From: Strigamia acuminata
Lineage: Eukaryota > Arthropoda > Chilopoda > Geophilomorpha > Linotaeniidae
Length of the DNA stretch: 64,000 nt
Reading direction: 5' to 3'
NCBI GenBank assembly: GCA_949358305.1
Contig: OX442322.1
Span: 5,766,001-5,830,000, forward strand
This document shows, in pieces, positions 41,341 through 52,743 of the stretch. Every line of letters starts with the position of its first letter. Position 1 is the first letter of the stretch. The position numbers were made by a program, and so were the translations under genes. The notes beneath the pieces are model-generated. The model did not search any database and had not been told where the DNA came from. It saw only the letters and a program-made list of their open reading frames with translations.

Positions 41341-43815
41341 TAACTCAATCGCGTAATCTGGTGTATTCGCGACGTAACGAAGCACTTGGAGAAGTGCGCG
41401 AATATGTGACTTGTCGTAGCAATTGTTGTATTGCGATAACGCGATGACGGAGTAGAGAATATCCGGACGTGTTCGAGAAGCAAGGAATAGAAGTGATCCG
41501 ACTAATGACCGATATGGGAAGTCGGAGAGATTTTCGGTGGATCCCTTCTTCAATGTCGTTCCAAGTGTAACAGGGACTTTAATCATTTTGTCGGCAGCAA
41601 CCTCAAACTTCTTGATGATTTTGTCGATATAAGACCGCTGAATGATGAACACCCTCCCCGCGGATCTTATGAATTCGACACCAAGCAATCTGGAGATGGG
41701 CCCGAGAGTGACGATTTCGAATTTCGATGATATTAGTCGAATAATTTGATCCAAGATGCTGTCCGTCGAGTAGAAAAGAACAATGTCATCCACGTAGACA
41801 AGCATCACGGCCGATGTCTCGAATATATAAACGCAGTTACACGCTGGAAGTTTTCGAAATCCGAGTCCTCGTAATGTTTCATCTAACTTCTCATACCACT
41901 GACGGCCAGATTGGTGGAGACCGTACAGTGATTTAATGAGAAGCCATACGTTATCGGGGTTCGAACAATGGGCGCCGGCTGGAATTCGCATGTAAACTCG
42001 ATGCTCCAATTCTTCGTAAAGATACGCGCACTTTACATCCAGGTGCGCGTCCTTCCACCCTTGTAGAATGACGAGTAGACAAAAGAAGAACCGGATGAGC
42101 ACGAAGTTCACAACCGGGCTGAAGACCTCGTCGTAGTCAACGCCGAGAGTCTGCCGAAAGCCTTGCGCGACTAATCGGGCGCGATAACGTGTAATTTGTC
42201 CGGAAGTGTCGGTTTTTAATTTGAATAGCCATTTGCAGCCGAGTATAGTCGTGTTCGCGGGCTTCGGAACTTCTTGGTAAACCTCTCGTTTCTTAAAAGT
42301 ACCCAATTCCTCATCGATGGCTTCTTTCCACTTGGGGGCATCGGGGAATTTCACAGCCTCTGCGTACGATCCTGGTTCTCGACGGCAAAAATGGACTCGG
42401 TGACGGAGTGTTGGAGCGACAGGCAACTGGTATTCGAAGTTCCCGAAGAAGAATAAACTTTCGTCATACAAAATTCCCTCCTTATCGCAATATTTTTGGA
42501 TATCAGGCTTGAAGCGTAAACGAACACCGGGTTTCGGGAAATAATAAACATCTATTTTGACTTGGCCGAGAACTAGATCCTTGCGGAGGTGCTCTTCTCG
42601 TCGCCAGTTGCTGAAAGGGTTATTCCCACCCACTGGACGCCATTTGTAAGATGTGGCGCCTGTTTCAACAAGGATGGGCTCCTCTGCAGTGCGAATCGGT
42701 GCGGAGCCTCTTCTAGCAGTTACAAGTCTCGTTGGAGATCCCGGTGGCGTATTGGTTGGAGTGCCAGTCGGTGTAGTGCCTGTCGAATTATCTGGACGCA
42801 ATGTCGGTAATATTAAATCGGCCATTACATCGATTGGTGGCATTGCTTGCACACCCAATACCGGAGATTGTCGACCAGGCGGAGGCGATTGGATGCCCGG
42901 TGGTGGAACGCGCGGAGGCGCGGAATCATCGGAGTCATAATCTGACGAGTCCGGATCGTCGGAGTCAGGACCTGTCGACCATGTCGAATATTGGATCGTG
43001 TTGTCGAATTTGACATGAGACAGTGGCGTAGTAGATGCACGAGGTCCGGGTTGGAAAGACTCTTCGAATGTCGGTTGGGAAGGGCGCTGAGAGCGACGAT
43101 AGGACTGTCGTTCGTCAATCTTCACGTGGATCGACTCCACGACTTTGTTGTCGACTGGGTTCCAAACTCGATATCCTCGAGTTCCCACCGCGTAGCCGAC
43201 TAAAAATCCTTCCCAGGCGCGAGGCGCCAACTTGTTGCGTCCCGGAGCGGTGTAATGGACCCAACATTTCGATCCGAGTCTACGGAGATGCCAAACCGAT
43301 AGAGCACGCTGCCGCCATAGAATATATGGCACTTCATTCTTGATACGGGAATGTGGGCAACGGTTCTTGATATACGAGAACGAAATGGCAATTTCCGCCC
43401 ATAGTTCTTCGGGAAGTTTCGTCTCATCCAACGTCGCCCGCATGAAGTCGGCCATCGTCCTGTTAATGCGTTCGGCCGTGCCGTTCATCTGTGGGCTCGC
43501 TGGATTCGTTCGTTGTCCCTGAATTCCACTTTTACGTAGATAATCCGTAAACTCGTTCGACATAAACTCCCCGCCTTGATCAGTTCGAATGGCTTTAACC
43601 CGCGTGTCTGCGACGCGCTCGATGCGAGAAACGAAATCCTTAAAGCATTCGAAAGTCTGCGATTTTTGAGCCAGCGGGAACATCCATGTGTAACGCGTTG
43701 CGTTGTCAATTATGGTGAAAATGTAACGAGCACCGCCAAAAGAGTTGACTTGATGTGGTCCCCAGAGATCCATGTGGAGGAGATCCAACGCTTTTGACGT
43801 GAGTGGGATGTTCAT
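41302..43815 (-). pseudogene. CopE integrase core and RT
   Basis: This 837-codon open stretch has LLHMDLWG, TDQGGEF and the Glu of NGTAERINRT, which form the integrase catalytic triad. A Ser/Asp/Pro-rich linker with many SD and PPG repeats follows, then RT (ILGCKWLFKLK, RLVAQGFRQTLGVDYDEVFSPV, DVKCAYLY, LVYVDDIVLFY). It begins out of frame with the gag-protease part (shift near 43820) and ends out of frame with RNase H. Within the stretch no other break is seen. Confidence 0.9.
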
Positions 43816-45619
43816 TGGGCTTGTGGGATGCCCTGGTTGACTTGGCCACCCTGCAGTAATTGCAGGTTAACTCCTTAGTGACTTCACTAGGCGCTATGCC
43901 GTAGACCTGTTCATTAGCTGCTAATAACTTCATGGCATTCGTGTGTAAGTGGCCAAGTCGACTGTGCCATATGCCGGTCGCGTCCTTTTTGGCAGTAGGA
44001 GCCGCCACCTTCTTGGGATTGACTTTAGGAAGAGGTGTTTTTAAAGACGGAATTGTTTGTAATACTTCGGCAAAGGTTTGTGAAGGGGAAGGAGCGGTAT
44101 TGGCTTGGACAGGTGGATTGGGGACAGGTGTAGGAATGGGAAGAGATTTCGGAACAGGAAGAGATTGCGTTTCCTGTGTTAAGGGAGGAAATTCTAATCG
44201 AAAAGCTGTCAATGCACGTTCCTTCGGCTTCTTTCTAGGTTTGGGAACCTTTACAAAATCTTCCTCAACGGTCACTAATGTCTGTACTGGAGTTGGAGAT
44301 TGCGTAGCCGAAATCACACTTGTCGCCAAGGTCACCAGTGGAGATAAGCCATCCACATAGTAAAGTCCGCCCTTTTCTTTGGCACGTAGAACAGAATGTT
44401 GGATGTCGGACTTGAAAACATTTACTTCACCTTTGTAGACATGGATATGGTATTCATTTTTATGGATTTTTGACACCGAAATTAGATTAGCTTCAAAGTT
44501 CGGCGCGTAGAATACATCTCGGAGATTCACTACACAAAGGCATCCATCAATGTTCGTTTGGATTTGAACCGTTCCCTTCCCAGTCACTTGTGAGGTGCCT
44601 TGGCCGAGTTCAACATCGAATAGCACAACTTTCACGAAGTTCGTAAACCATGACGCGACTTGGGAAATGTGATCTGTCGCGCCACAATCGACGATCCATT
44701 CGTGGCTTTGCATAAAATGAGCAGCGGGCATCTCGGTGATTTGCGGCGGAGCATTCACAAAGAAGTTAGCGTCCCGCCTAACTTGGGAACTGCCCTTAGG
44801 ACGACCATCATTGGGTTTATTCGAACTGTTCTTTCCTCGTTTACGACTTTTACTTCTCGAAGGGTGTTGAAGTGACGCAGAAGGATTGGAATTTCTACTT
44901 CTTCGAGGTTCGGGGCACTTATTTGCGTAGTGGCCCATTTGGTCGCAGTTGAAACATTTAATCGAGGAAAGTGGTCGGTTCCGAGAGCGAGAGCGAGTTT
45001 GGTCCGTCGCGTAAGCCTGCGAAGATGACGAAGTTTGATCACGAGACCTAAATCACCCTTGTCTCATGTACTCCGAGAGAAGTTGTTCGGACACCGCTTG
45101 GGGTTTGAACTTGTTGTCTTCCCAATGGTAGATCGAGAAGGAGACCTGCGAGTACTCGGGGAGTAGCAAATCCAGATACTGGTACGCGTGGTGATCTTCT
45201 GATGTTTTCTCGCCAATGTCTTTTAATTTCTGGACGTGGTATTCCACACGTCCCAGAAAATCAGCCATCTCTTCCCCCTTTTCCAATCGCAGTCCGAGAA
45301 ATTCATGCCGTAAAACCGCTTTTCTGGCACGGGAGCTGGGCGCGTAGATTTTGGCCAGCGTATCCCACGCCTCTTTTGGCGTATTACAGTTGTCGAGCGC
45401 TGATTTCTTCGGCTCGGAGACAAAACCGTAAATCAAACCGAGTGCTTTATCTCTTCGGCGTTTATGTTTCTTTAATTCCTTCAGATCGGCGGTCTTCTTA
45501 ATTTCCTCCTCGTCTTCTTCTGTGACGTGATGCCACAAAGATTCGGACTTTAACAGCATCTTCATACTGCGCGCCCACATCTCGTAGTTTCCTACGGCAA
45601 GTATGGGTACACGCGTCAT
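43816..45619 (-). pseudogene. CopE gag, protease, integrase zinc region
   Basis: The first ATG in frame is at 45619. Compared with CopG the family's start codon position, a few codons upstream, reads ACG. Gag capsid is followed by an in-frame TGA at 45053-45055, then in the same frame the zinc knuckle CFNCDQMGHYANKC, protease VDCGATDH, and the pre-integrase zinc region (HSRLGH, CNYC). A frameshift near 43820 separates it from the integrase core. At least two lesions make it inactive. Confidence 0.9.
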
Positions 45620-45794
45620 CGAGAGTTCGGAAGATTTCTGCGTGGTCGGTGTCCAAACACAAACGTGAAAAATATCATGGCTTTAGAAGTGGTACGGGCG
45701 GTCTGTTTTCGAAGAACGAAGTACTGTGGAGAAGCACACACGTATCGTCGCACAAATCACTCGAAGCACTGTCAAAGCGGAAACCACGACGGGG

Positions 45795-45814
45795 AGGCAA
45801 TGCTACAATTGCCT
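45795..45814 (-). promoter_or_regulatory. Leader hairpin with invariant loop (CopE)
   Basis: GGCAAT (45796-45801) and ATTGCC (45808-45813) enclose GCTACA as read on the plus strand. CopG has the compensated pair swap in the stem and the same loop. Confidence 0.6.
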
Positions 45815-45837
45815 TGATAACCTGTGCTGAGTATCCC

Positions 45838-45881
45838 CCTAACGCCCTTTGCAAACCGCCTAGGGCCACGGAAACGTTAGG
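45838..45881 (-). promoter_or_regulatory. Conserved paired leader block (CopE)
   Basis: The outer arms CCTAACG/CGTTAGG and inner arms GCCCT/AGGGC are the same as in CopG at 5106-5149, although the surrounding leader is diverged. Confidence 0.55.
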
Positions 45882-46164
45882 TGGTGCAGGGATAGCCTCA
45901 ACACAGAATACGAATTTCACGAGCCCGACTGGACTAAGGGTGAAATCGATACTAAGGGACCCACTCCAAAAATGGGGACTTAAAAATAAAAATATAATAA
46001 CGAAATCTGAAAAGCAATAGGAAGGCAAAATTAATGAATCTGTTGCGGTGCTCGTCGCAACACGCAACCACGCGTAGAAAACGCGGAAATCGATCAAAAA
46101 TCGTCGAATTGCAAAATCGTCGGTACTGTACGCACACCGGGGTGCAATACAGCGGGCTAGACCC

Positions 46165-47900
46165 TGTGATGATTACAAATCCGTATTTATCAATGTTCAC
46201 AATAGATGGCGCTGTTTACCAAACGCGCGTAATTCAAACTCGATAAAACTAAAAAGTGTGATAAATAATTATTTAGACACGGTGAATAAATTATAACTAT
46301 TTTATTCGACATAAACTAAGTATTAATTACTTGATGATGTTGATTCTGTTGAATCAATATCCACGCTACTTACCTGTCGAAGGGAACCAACTGGACCCTT
46401 CCGGACCCCAACTGGGCCCATCTGGACATAGTCATATATTAGTTCCGGACTAGTGACCCACGAATCCGCCGATTCGTATGCTGATTGGCTGTCGCCAATC
46501 TAGTAGTTCTACAGAACTATATAAGCATCAGTTTTCACCCAGTAATCTCCCTGGCTTGATAACTGTAAATGTCTGTAATTGAATTGTTGTTATCGTTTGA
46601 TTTCACTTTCTTATCGACACATCAGGCCACCTCAGCTCTCCACAATTGGTATTCATTACTATTGTTATTGTTGTTGTAGGGCCTTTTCGGGAAGGCTAAC
46701 TCCGGTAATAGACATGCATTCGCATGAAATGGCCCCGTAACGTTAGCCAGCTGTTCTACGGGACAGTAGGATTTCGTACGGTGGCTTAATATAACGGTCG
46801 TATACAGTACGACCTTGCTAAATGAAAGTAGGTTCCTCAGCTAACTGGCCTCAGTTCGCTGCAGGATGGCTGTTGTAAAAGCCCTCGCAGGTTCCCGTCT
46901 TTCTACGATTGGTCCTTCCGCTCGTTAAAAGTCGGTAAAGGCCTAATGCACAGGTGACACGCCGGGTTGGTAGCCCGTGAGTAATATCTTCAAGATGTTG
47001 CGATAAATAACTACCTGGATAATGGTAATCCAACGGCAGTGGCCGATTAATATTTTACCCGGTGCTCGATCAGTGGATCCCGCCATCGTAAGGCATGCTG
47101 GCGGATGGAGGAGTCAAATCCTCCCGCGATGGTTCTCTCGACCGTCGTGACGGTCCCCGCCCCATTGTACCCTCCGGGTTAGTAACCCGTGAACGATATA
47201 TAAAATATGTCGTGTTAAACAAATTACTCGGGCATTGGTAATCCTGTATTGGCAATATCTTTTAAACCCGGTAAGTCCATAGAAATGTTTACCTGGTGGT
47301 TGGTACCACCGATAGCGAGTTAAAGCACACAATTAAATACTCGGCGCCTGATCACGAGATCTTGTCGTCGTAAGGCATGCTGGCGGATGGAGTCTCAACA
47401 ACTCCCGCGACGTTCTCTCAATTGTCGTGACGGTCCCCGCCCAATTAATATTTATACAACAATTCATTTGTTGTATTCCACTAATTACTTTACTTTTATT
47501 CATTTGGAACATGGAATATTCTGCTGAATATTCCTACTTATGCGAAGGACTCTTCGCATTATTAGATACTCGCTGCGGACCAAATACGTCTCCGTAGCGA
47601 TATTTGTGACGATGCCGCAAGTCAGCCGTATCCCTCTGGCTTCGCCCGGATCCTCAACCAGTTGATGCCGCCCGTTTACACGCGTCAAGAACCCATCTTT
47701 GTTATTGTTAATATTTAGTAATAAATATGTTATGTCACACTAAAACTGTAAGTTATTTCTATTCGATCACGTGCCATGTTTGTAAAGACTTCCGTAGCTT
47801 ATCTCGGTTAGGTTGTTGCTAAACTTAGCAACGTCTTGTATAAACCGAATTATCTATCTCAAAAGGACTAATAAATTAGCCCAAAAGTAGAATCGTCACA
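46165..47900 (+). repeat. GypF 5' LTR
   Basis: This 1,736-bp LTR is homologous to the GypJ LTRs in reverse orientation. U3 has the inverted CCAAT pair (about 46486-46503), the palindrome AGTTCT/AGAACT (46505-46518) and TATATAA (46518-46524). The R-U5 part carries two structured units (47083-47155 and 47366-47412 plus flanks). Confidence 0.95.
47083..47412 (+). promoter_or_regulatory. Repeated structured unit in GypF R-U5
   Basis: Unit a: CCATCG (47083-47088) pairs with CGATGG (47127-47132) around a constant stretch and an inner stem GGAGGA/TCCTCC (47107-47124). A third hairpin GACCGT/ACGGTC is at 47140-47155. Unit b: CGTCG (47366-47370) pairs with CGACG (47408-47412), with inner stem GGAGT/ACTCC. 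Several pairs differ between units in a compensated way. The GypJ LTRs have the same on the other strand. Confidence 0.55.
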
Positions 47901-49023
47901 AGTGGAGGTTCTACCGAGATAGGCTGCCAAATTTTAAATAAAATTTGAAGTTTTGCATGTCTATGATGAATTCGAGTAGTGTAACGTTTACGGTGATTTT
48001 TGTGTGTAAAAAATAAATTTCGCTTGAGATTTATAAGTGTCTAATATATTTTATTTTTCATCTTAAGGCTTGTTGTAAAGATAATAAGTGTCACTCACTT
48101 TATTCTGTTTTCTCCGCAGTGGAAATTGTTTGTTTTAACAAAATAATAATTTCTACCGTGTGGTCAGGCCTAAAGGCCTAACCCCGAGAACGGGAAAATC
48201 CTGCCCGAACTTGTTGAAGTTGGTCCCGCCCGGGTAGCGTCATTTTGTCGTCGACAATGTGACAAAACCACGGGATTGGGCCTAATTTTGAAAAAGTTTG
48301 ACTTTGACGGAATTCTTAAAGAATTCTATCAATTTAACAGTTGCCTTATTTTTTAGAATGTTCTAAATAAGTAATTTTGCTTGAAACTTCAAGTTAAACC
48401 TAAATTTATTTGTCTAAATAAATAGAAAGAAAATTGACATTTGTCGAAGGAATTAAAATTTATATTTTATTTCAAAATGGTTTACCTTATTTTACAAACG
48501 TAATCTACATTTAAATGTTGGTTAAAAATCGTGATTTCAAGGCGTTGGAATCAAAATTTTCGAATGGAGTACCGTTTGGATTTTAGCGAAGAAAAATTCT
48601 CACTGTCGTGTTGCCTAGCAACCAAGTTGTGCGGAGAAGCCGTCGATTCAAACGATTCGACGCGTCTTACAAAATTGTGGGTTTTAATAATTTAAAATTC
48701 TCATAAAGATCATTTTTATTAAATAAATTTGATAATGTTTTAGAGTACTTTGAAAAGTATCCATATTGTTTTGCGACTACGTCATAACCCTGAAAATCTG
48801 ACCAGATTAAGGTTCCACGAACTTAGTGATTTCCACCAATCTCGGATGAGATTGGACTCTCGCGAGACTAGCGTTGATGCTTGACCAATCATAGAGGTGT
48901 CTGGAAGTACCCATACTTCCTTTCGAATAGTATGACCACTGCTTCATTTGCGACCCTCCTGAACGTTTGCAACTTCATCGTTATCTCTCAGACTTAGGAA
49001 ATTTTCTTAGTTTAAGTTTAGTT
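47901..49023 (+). mobile_element. GypF 5' leader and primer site
   Basis: It starts AGTGGAGGTTCTACCGAG, the same primer-site sequence as GypJ. About 1.1 kb precedes gag with no gene. Together with R-U5 the untranslated leader is about 2.4 kb. Confidence 0.7.
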
Positions 49024-51261
49024 ATGACTAGTAACCAGCATCACATGAACACCCGCGGTAAGGAAAGAACTTGTTTGACCGGTGGAATGAATCTATCCGG
49101 GTTTGTACCTGTTCCTAATGGAATGGAAGAAGTGGGAAACCACGCGGTCCACAATGGCGTTTCAAATGAAACAGCCGGACCATCTAGTGAAAATAGGATT
49201 CCACGTGAACCTACTCCGCCTGGAGAAGAGGAATGCATTCCTGAAGGTTCTCATTTAGGCCGAGGCGGTCTACTATTTTGTCAGGATCACGGTTTGAACC
49301 CTAACCAATTTAGATCTTTGACCGAAGTATTAGATTTTGTGCACGCGCGTCGTGCTACGTCGGAGCAACCTAATTCCCCAGCCAGCCAAAGATTAAATAA
49401 TTTTAGTCCCACTCCTTCGACGCCTAATTCTAGATATAGAAATAAAACTGCACAACCTACACGTCAAAATCAAGCGAATTTGACACCAGGAGATTTTAAT
49501 CGTGCTTTCCAACAACGATTACGAGCGAATAACTTCGCTCGCAACCAACAAAGGGGATTTACTAATCCCGGAAACTTTGAGAATACGTTCAACAGAGCGA
49601 ATATGGGTCCACCTAATATGGCCAACCCCACTCCAAGCTTCCCCAATGGATCAACTAGCTGTCCGAATCTCGCTGGAAATTTGAATTCAAATTTAAATGC
49701 GATAAGAGGTTCAAACAATCGTTTCGACCCAAACTTTAGATTTGCAAACAATTCTAATCCAGCACATAACATGCAAAAGGGTCACTTAGTTCCTTCGAAC
49801 TCGAATAACCCGATTGATATGAATGATTTAAATAATCTTTCTAATCCTGAAATGCAAGGAGATTCCAATAATTATTTGAATCAGGGGACTCCAGGTAATT
49901 CGAACTACCATCCGAATTTTGGTGGTCCAGGAAATTCGAACAACCGTCCGAATTTTAACAATCGGGGTAATTCTAATAATCATTTGAATTATGGGAACCA
50001 AGGTAATCCGAACTTTGGTAACCACAGTAGACCAAATCAGGGAGGGTCGAATAATTTCAACCCTAATAATGGTGGCTCAAGTCAAAATAACTCGAGCCAA
50101 TCAAACACTGGTGGATCGTCGAATGACCATTCGCGTCCTCCAAGTAGCTTTGGAATGACGGCTGATGACCTCGCGTCAATTGCCACGACCATGCACACTT
50201 TGATGCAGGCTGGAAAAAGTTCCGCCATTGTCCCTCAAACTAACAGTTTGAAGCCCCCAGATATTCCTGTATTCTCCGGAAAGGCAGATGAAAGCGAACG
50301 CTTTCTCACAATTGTAAAAAATGTCGCTTTCCTGCGAAACATGTCACTCGATGACATGCTTATTAAAGGCGTTGCTGGTTATCTAACCGAGCAAGCGCAT
50401 GGTTGGTTCCATGAAAGGAGAGGAGATTTCACATCTTGGGATATATTTGAACAAGCGTTCAAAGAGAGGTTCGTGGCCACTCGACAAGAGCGGACGAACC
50501 AACTGACCAAGTTAAGACAACTTGAAACAGAAAGTCTTTACGACTTTATGCACAAATATTACCAGTTATGGATATTACAAGACAACCTCGATGCGAAAGG
50601 GGCTGGAAGTCTTTTTATCGGGAGTGTAACTCCTGCTAACGATTTGCTTTTGCATATGCAAGGCCTAGCGGACTTACCTCTAACAGAGATTTATACCGCT
50701 GTAACAAAAAGCAAAAGCTTGTACAGTCGTACAGCTAATGGAGTAAAGGAAAATAATTCCAATCCAGTCGTTTTCCCACCTCGGAAAACTGATAACCGTC
50801 TTCAACCGAAGACGAATGCTAAATCACTAACTTTGGATTCACAAGAACAACTTAATTTTTGTGATGAGGAGTTACCCGAGGAATGTGAAGCTGTTTACTT
50901 AATAAACGGAGTAGTAGATCAGACCAGACGTGGTCAATTAGTTTGTTATAACTGTAAGCAGCCCGGACATATGCGTCGGGAATGTACAAATCCAAAACCA
51001 CGTACTAATTTCAACTCTGAAGAGTTACAAAAACGTGGTACTCCGGATTCCCCGACTGTGGATCCGACTTCTAAACGACCTAATAATAGGTGGATAACTC
51101 AAGAAGTGTTGGATGCAACACTAGATGCTAAACTTGATGCGAAATTAAATACTTTTGAAAATAAGTTACAAACTTCGCTGACCAACTCGTTGGCAGAAAT
51201 GGTCAAAACTTTGATCGAGCCCGAATCGACAGATTCAAGTGCTATTAGTTCAAAAAACTAG
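49024..51261 (+). CDS. GypF gag
   Basis: The ATG at 49024 matches the GypJ gag start, and 745 codons are open. The layout is as in GypJ: Asn-rich repeat region (about residues 150-390), capsid core (IPVFSGKADESERFL, GWFHERRGDF), knuckle CYNCKQPGHMRREC, and a C-terminal LDAKLDAKL segment. The Asn-rich region differs from GypJ in repeat number and carries an extra MNDLNNLSNPEMQ piece. The frame is intact although the downstream pol is not. Confidence 0.9.
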   Translation: MTSNQHHMNTRGKERTCLTGGMNLSGFVPVPNGMEEVGNHAVHNGVSNETAGPSSENRIPREPTPPGEEECIPEGSHLGRGGLLFCQDHGLNPNQFRSLTEVLDFVHARRATSEQPNSPASQRLNNFSPTPSTPNSRYRNKTAQPTRQNQANLTPGDFNRAFQQRLRANNFARNQQRGFTNPGNFENTFNRANMGPPNMANPTPSFPNGSTSCPNLAGNLNSNLNAIRGSNNRFDPNFRFANNSNPAHNMQKGHLVPSNSNNPIDMNDLNNLSNPEMQGDSNNYLNQGTPGNSNYHPNFGGPGNSNNRPNFNNRGNSNNHLNYGNQGNPNFGNHSRPNQGGSNNFNPNNGGSSQNNSSQSNTGGSSNDHSRPPSSFGMTADDLASIATTMHTLMQAGKSSAIVPQTNSLKPPDIPVFSGKADESERFLTIVKNVAFLRNMSLDDMLIKGVAGYLTEQAHGWFHERRGDFTSWDIFEQAFKERFVATRQERTNQLTKLRQLETESLYDFMHKYYQLWILQDNLDAKGAGSLFIGSVTPANDLLLHMQGLADLPLTEIYTAVTKSKSLYSRTANGVKENNSNPVVFPPRKTDNRLQPKTNAKSLTLDSQEQLNFCDEELPEECEAVYLINGVVDQTRRGQLVCYNCKQPGHMRRECTNPKPRTNFNSEELQKRGTPDSPTVDPTSKRPNNRWITQEVLDATLDAKLDAKLNTFENKLQTSLTNSLAEMVKTLIEPESTDSSAISSKN

Positions 51262-51292
51262 ATCCGGGGGACGAAGGTTTATTCCATCCCCC
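51252..51292 (+). promoter_or_regulatory. GypF gag-pro -1 frameshift signal
   Basis: A AAA AAC (51252-51258) is in gag phase before TAG (51259-51261). After 7 bases GGGGGA (51266-51271) can pair with TCCCCC (51287-51292). The -1 frame is open into protease. Confidence 0.85.
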
Positions 51293-51791
51293 AAAAGTGG
51301 CTAATGCTACGTCGGAATCTTTATTTATGGATGTAGACACAACTTGTCTTGAAATAGCCACTAGTCATAGTGGCGGAGTAGATGAGAACTTGCAAGAAAT
51401 GACAGAACAATTAAAAAATCTGACTTTATTTCCTCACAAGTGCTACACGAAGAAATTCTGTAGACTTCGCCGACTCAACAGAGTCATAGGTGGTATTAAT
51501 TTGCACAATATTACTTTGGGTAATAATAAAGATGATCCTCGAATGAAGATCACAATTGGTGGGCTCACCTACAACGCGCTCATGGATACAGGAGCATCTC
51601 AATGTTACATTGGAGAACAACTTTTGTCTGAAACTCAGGCTCTGCCCGAATTTTTACAAGAGGCTCCCAGAAACATGTTGGTTAATGCTGTAGGCGTAGC
51701 ACACAAACCTGTCGGACAAATAACTTTGTGCGTACAGTGGGCAGAAGATCAGCCCACACCCCCACCTCCAAGAGTTCTCTTGTGCAGATAA
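51259..51791 (+). pseudogene. GypF protease, internal deletion
   Basis: The -1 frame carries MDTGASQCYIG. Compared with GypJ, about 85-90 bp are missing near 51745-51775, removing the LILGHNF motif and shifting the frame to a stop at about 51789. The protease is therefore incomplete. Confidence 0.85.
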
Positions 51792-51831
51792 ACCCAATTG
51801 GTCCGCCCCTTATGAGTCGGAAGAAGCCAAT

Positions 51832-52743
51832 TTGGCCCTTGCCCCGTTGAATCGAATTACTTTCGAATATTTAGAAAGTCTAACGACTGCAGTTGACTCA
51901 ATCGAGCTAACAGACACTCCCGTGTTACCATGGGATGAGAAATTAGTTGAGGAGAGCGACTGCACTCCAGAACAACGACTAGCACTTCGCGAAGTGATCA
52001 ACGCGATACCAAATGTATTTCGTGATCAAGTTGGGTGCACTAACGTGACTCAGCATCGAATCAAGTTCAAAGAAGGGCATTCATTGCCCAAAATGCAGTA
52101 TAGAATGTATAACCCGGCCAAGAGAGCCATTATGACCAAACTTGCTGCAGAACTTGAACAGGATGGACTTATTGAAAAGGCCAAAGGGCCATTTATAAGT
52201 CATCCAGTCATTGTTGCGAAGCCTGACGGCTCGTATAGGATGTGCATCGACTACAGGTGGCTAAATGCCATCACCGAAGTCGAAGTAATACAAATGCCAA
52301 GTATTGACTTTTTATTGCATAATACTGGTCCTGCTAGGTATTTTACGTCAATTGACCTTGTCAAAGGTTACTACCAAGTCGAGATGTGTAAAGAAGATCG
52401 TCCAAAGACGGCATTTTACACGCCAAATGGTCCATATCAGTTTGTGCGAATGCCGTTTGGCCTTTGCAATGCGCCTTGTACTTTCCAGCGTCTGATGGAA
52501 GGCATTTTAGGCTCAGCTTTACAAGACTACGCGTTAGTCTATTTGGATGACGTAATTGTATATTCAGATAATTGGGATGATCACCTCAAACACGTTCGAG
52601 ATGTTCTAGAAAGGCTTAACCAAGCCAACATGACAATAAATAAAGCAAAATCTCGTTTTGGGCGTACAGAATTAAAATTCTTGGGCCACTGGATTAAACC
52701 GAAGGTCTCTTCGGTGATCCCGATAAAATATCGGCGATTATGA
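51832..52743 (+). pseudogene. GypF RT, N-terminal and palm
   Basis: The frame reads continuously from the pre-RT linker through YRMYNPAKRAIM to YLDD and FLGHWIKP. This is the junction that is broken by 4 bp in GypJ, so GypF shows the ancestral reading. A 1-bp deletion near 52705 then shifts the frame. Confidence 0.88.

Larger units (their letters stand above)
45620..46164 (-). mobile_element. CopE 5' leader, cut by GypF
   Basis: This non-coding leader carries the invariant-loop hairpin (45795-45814) and the 44-nt paired block (45838-45881) shared with CopG. The GypF LTR interrupts it at 46165; the CopE primer site and 5' LTR are not in the window. Confidence 0.75.
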
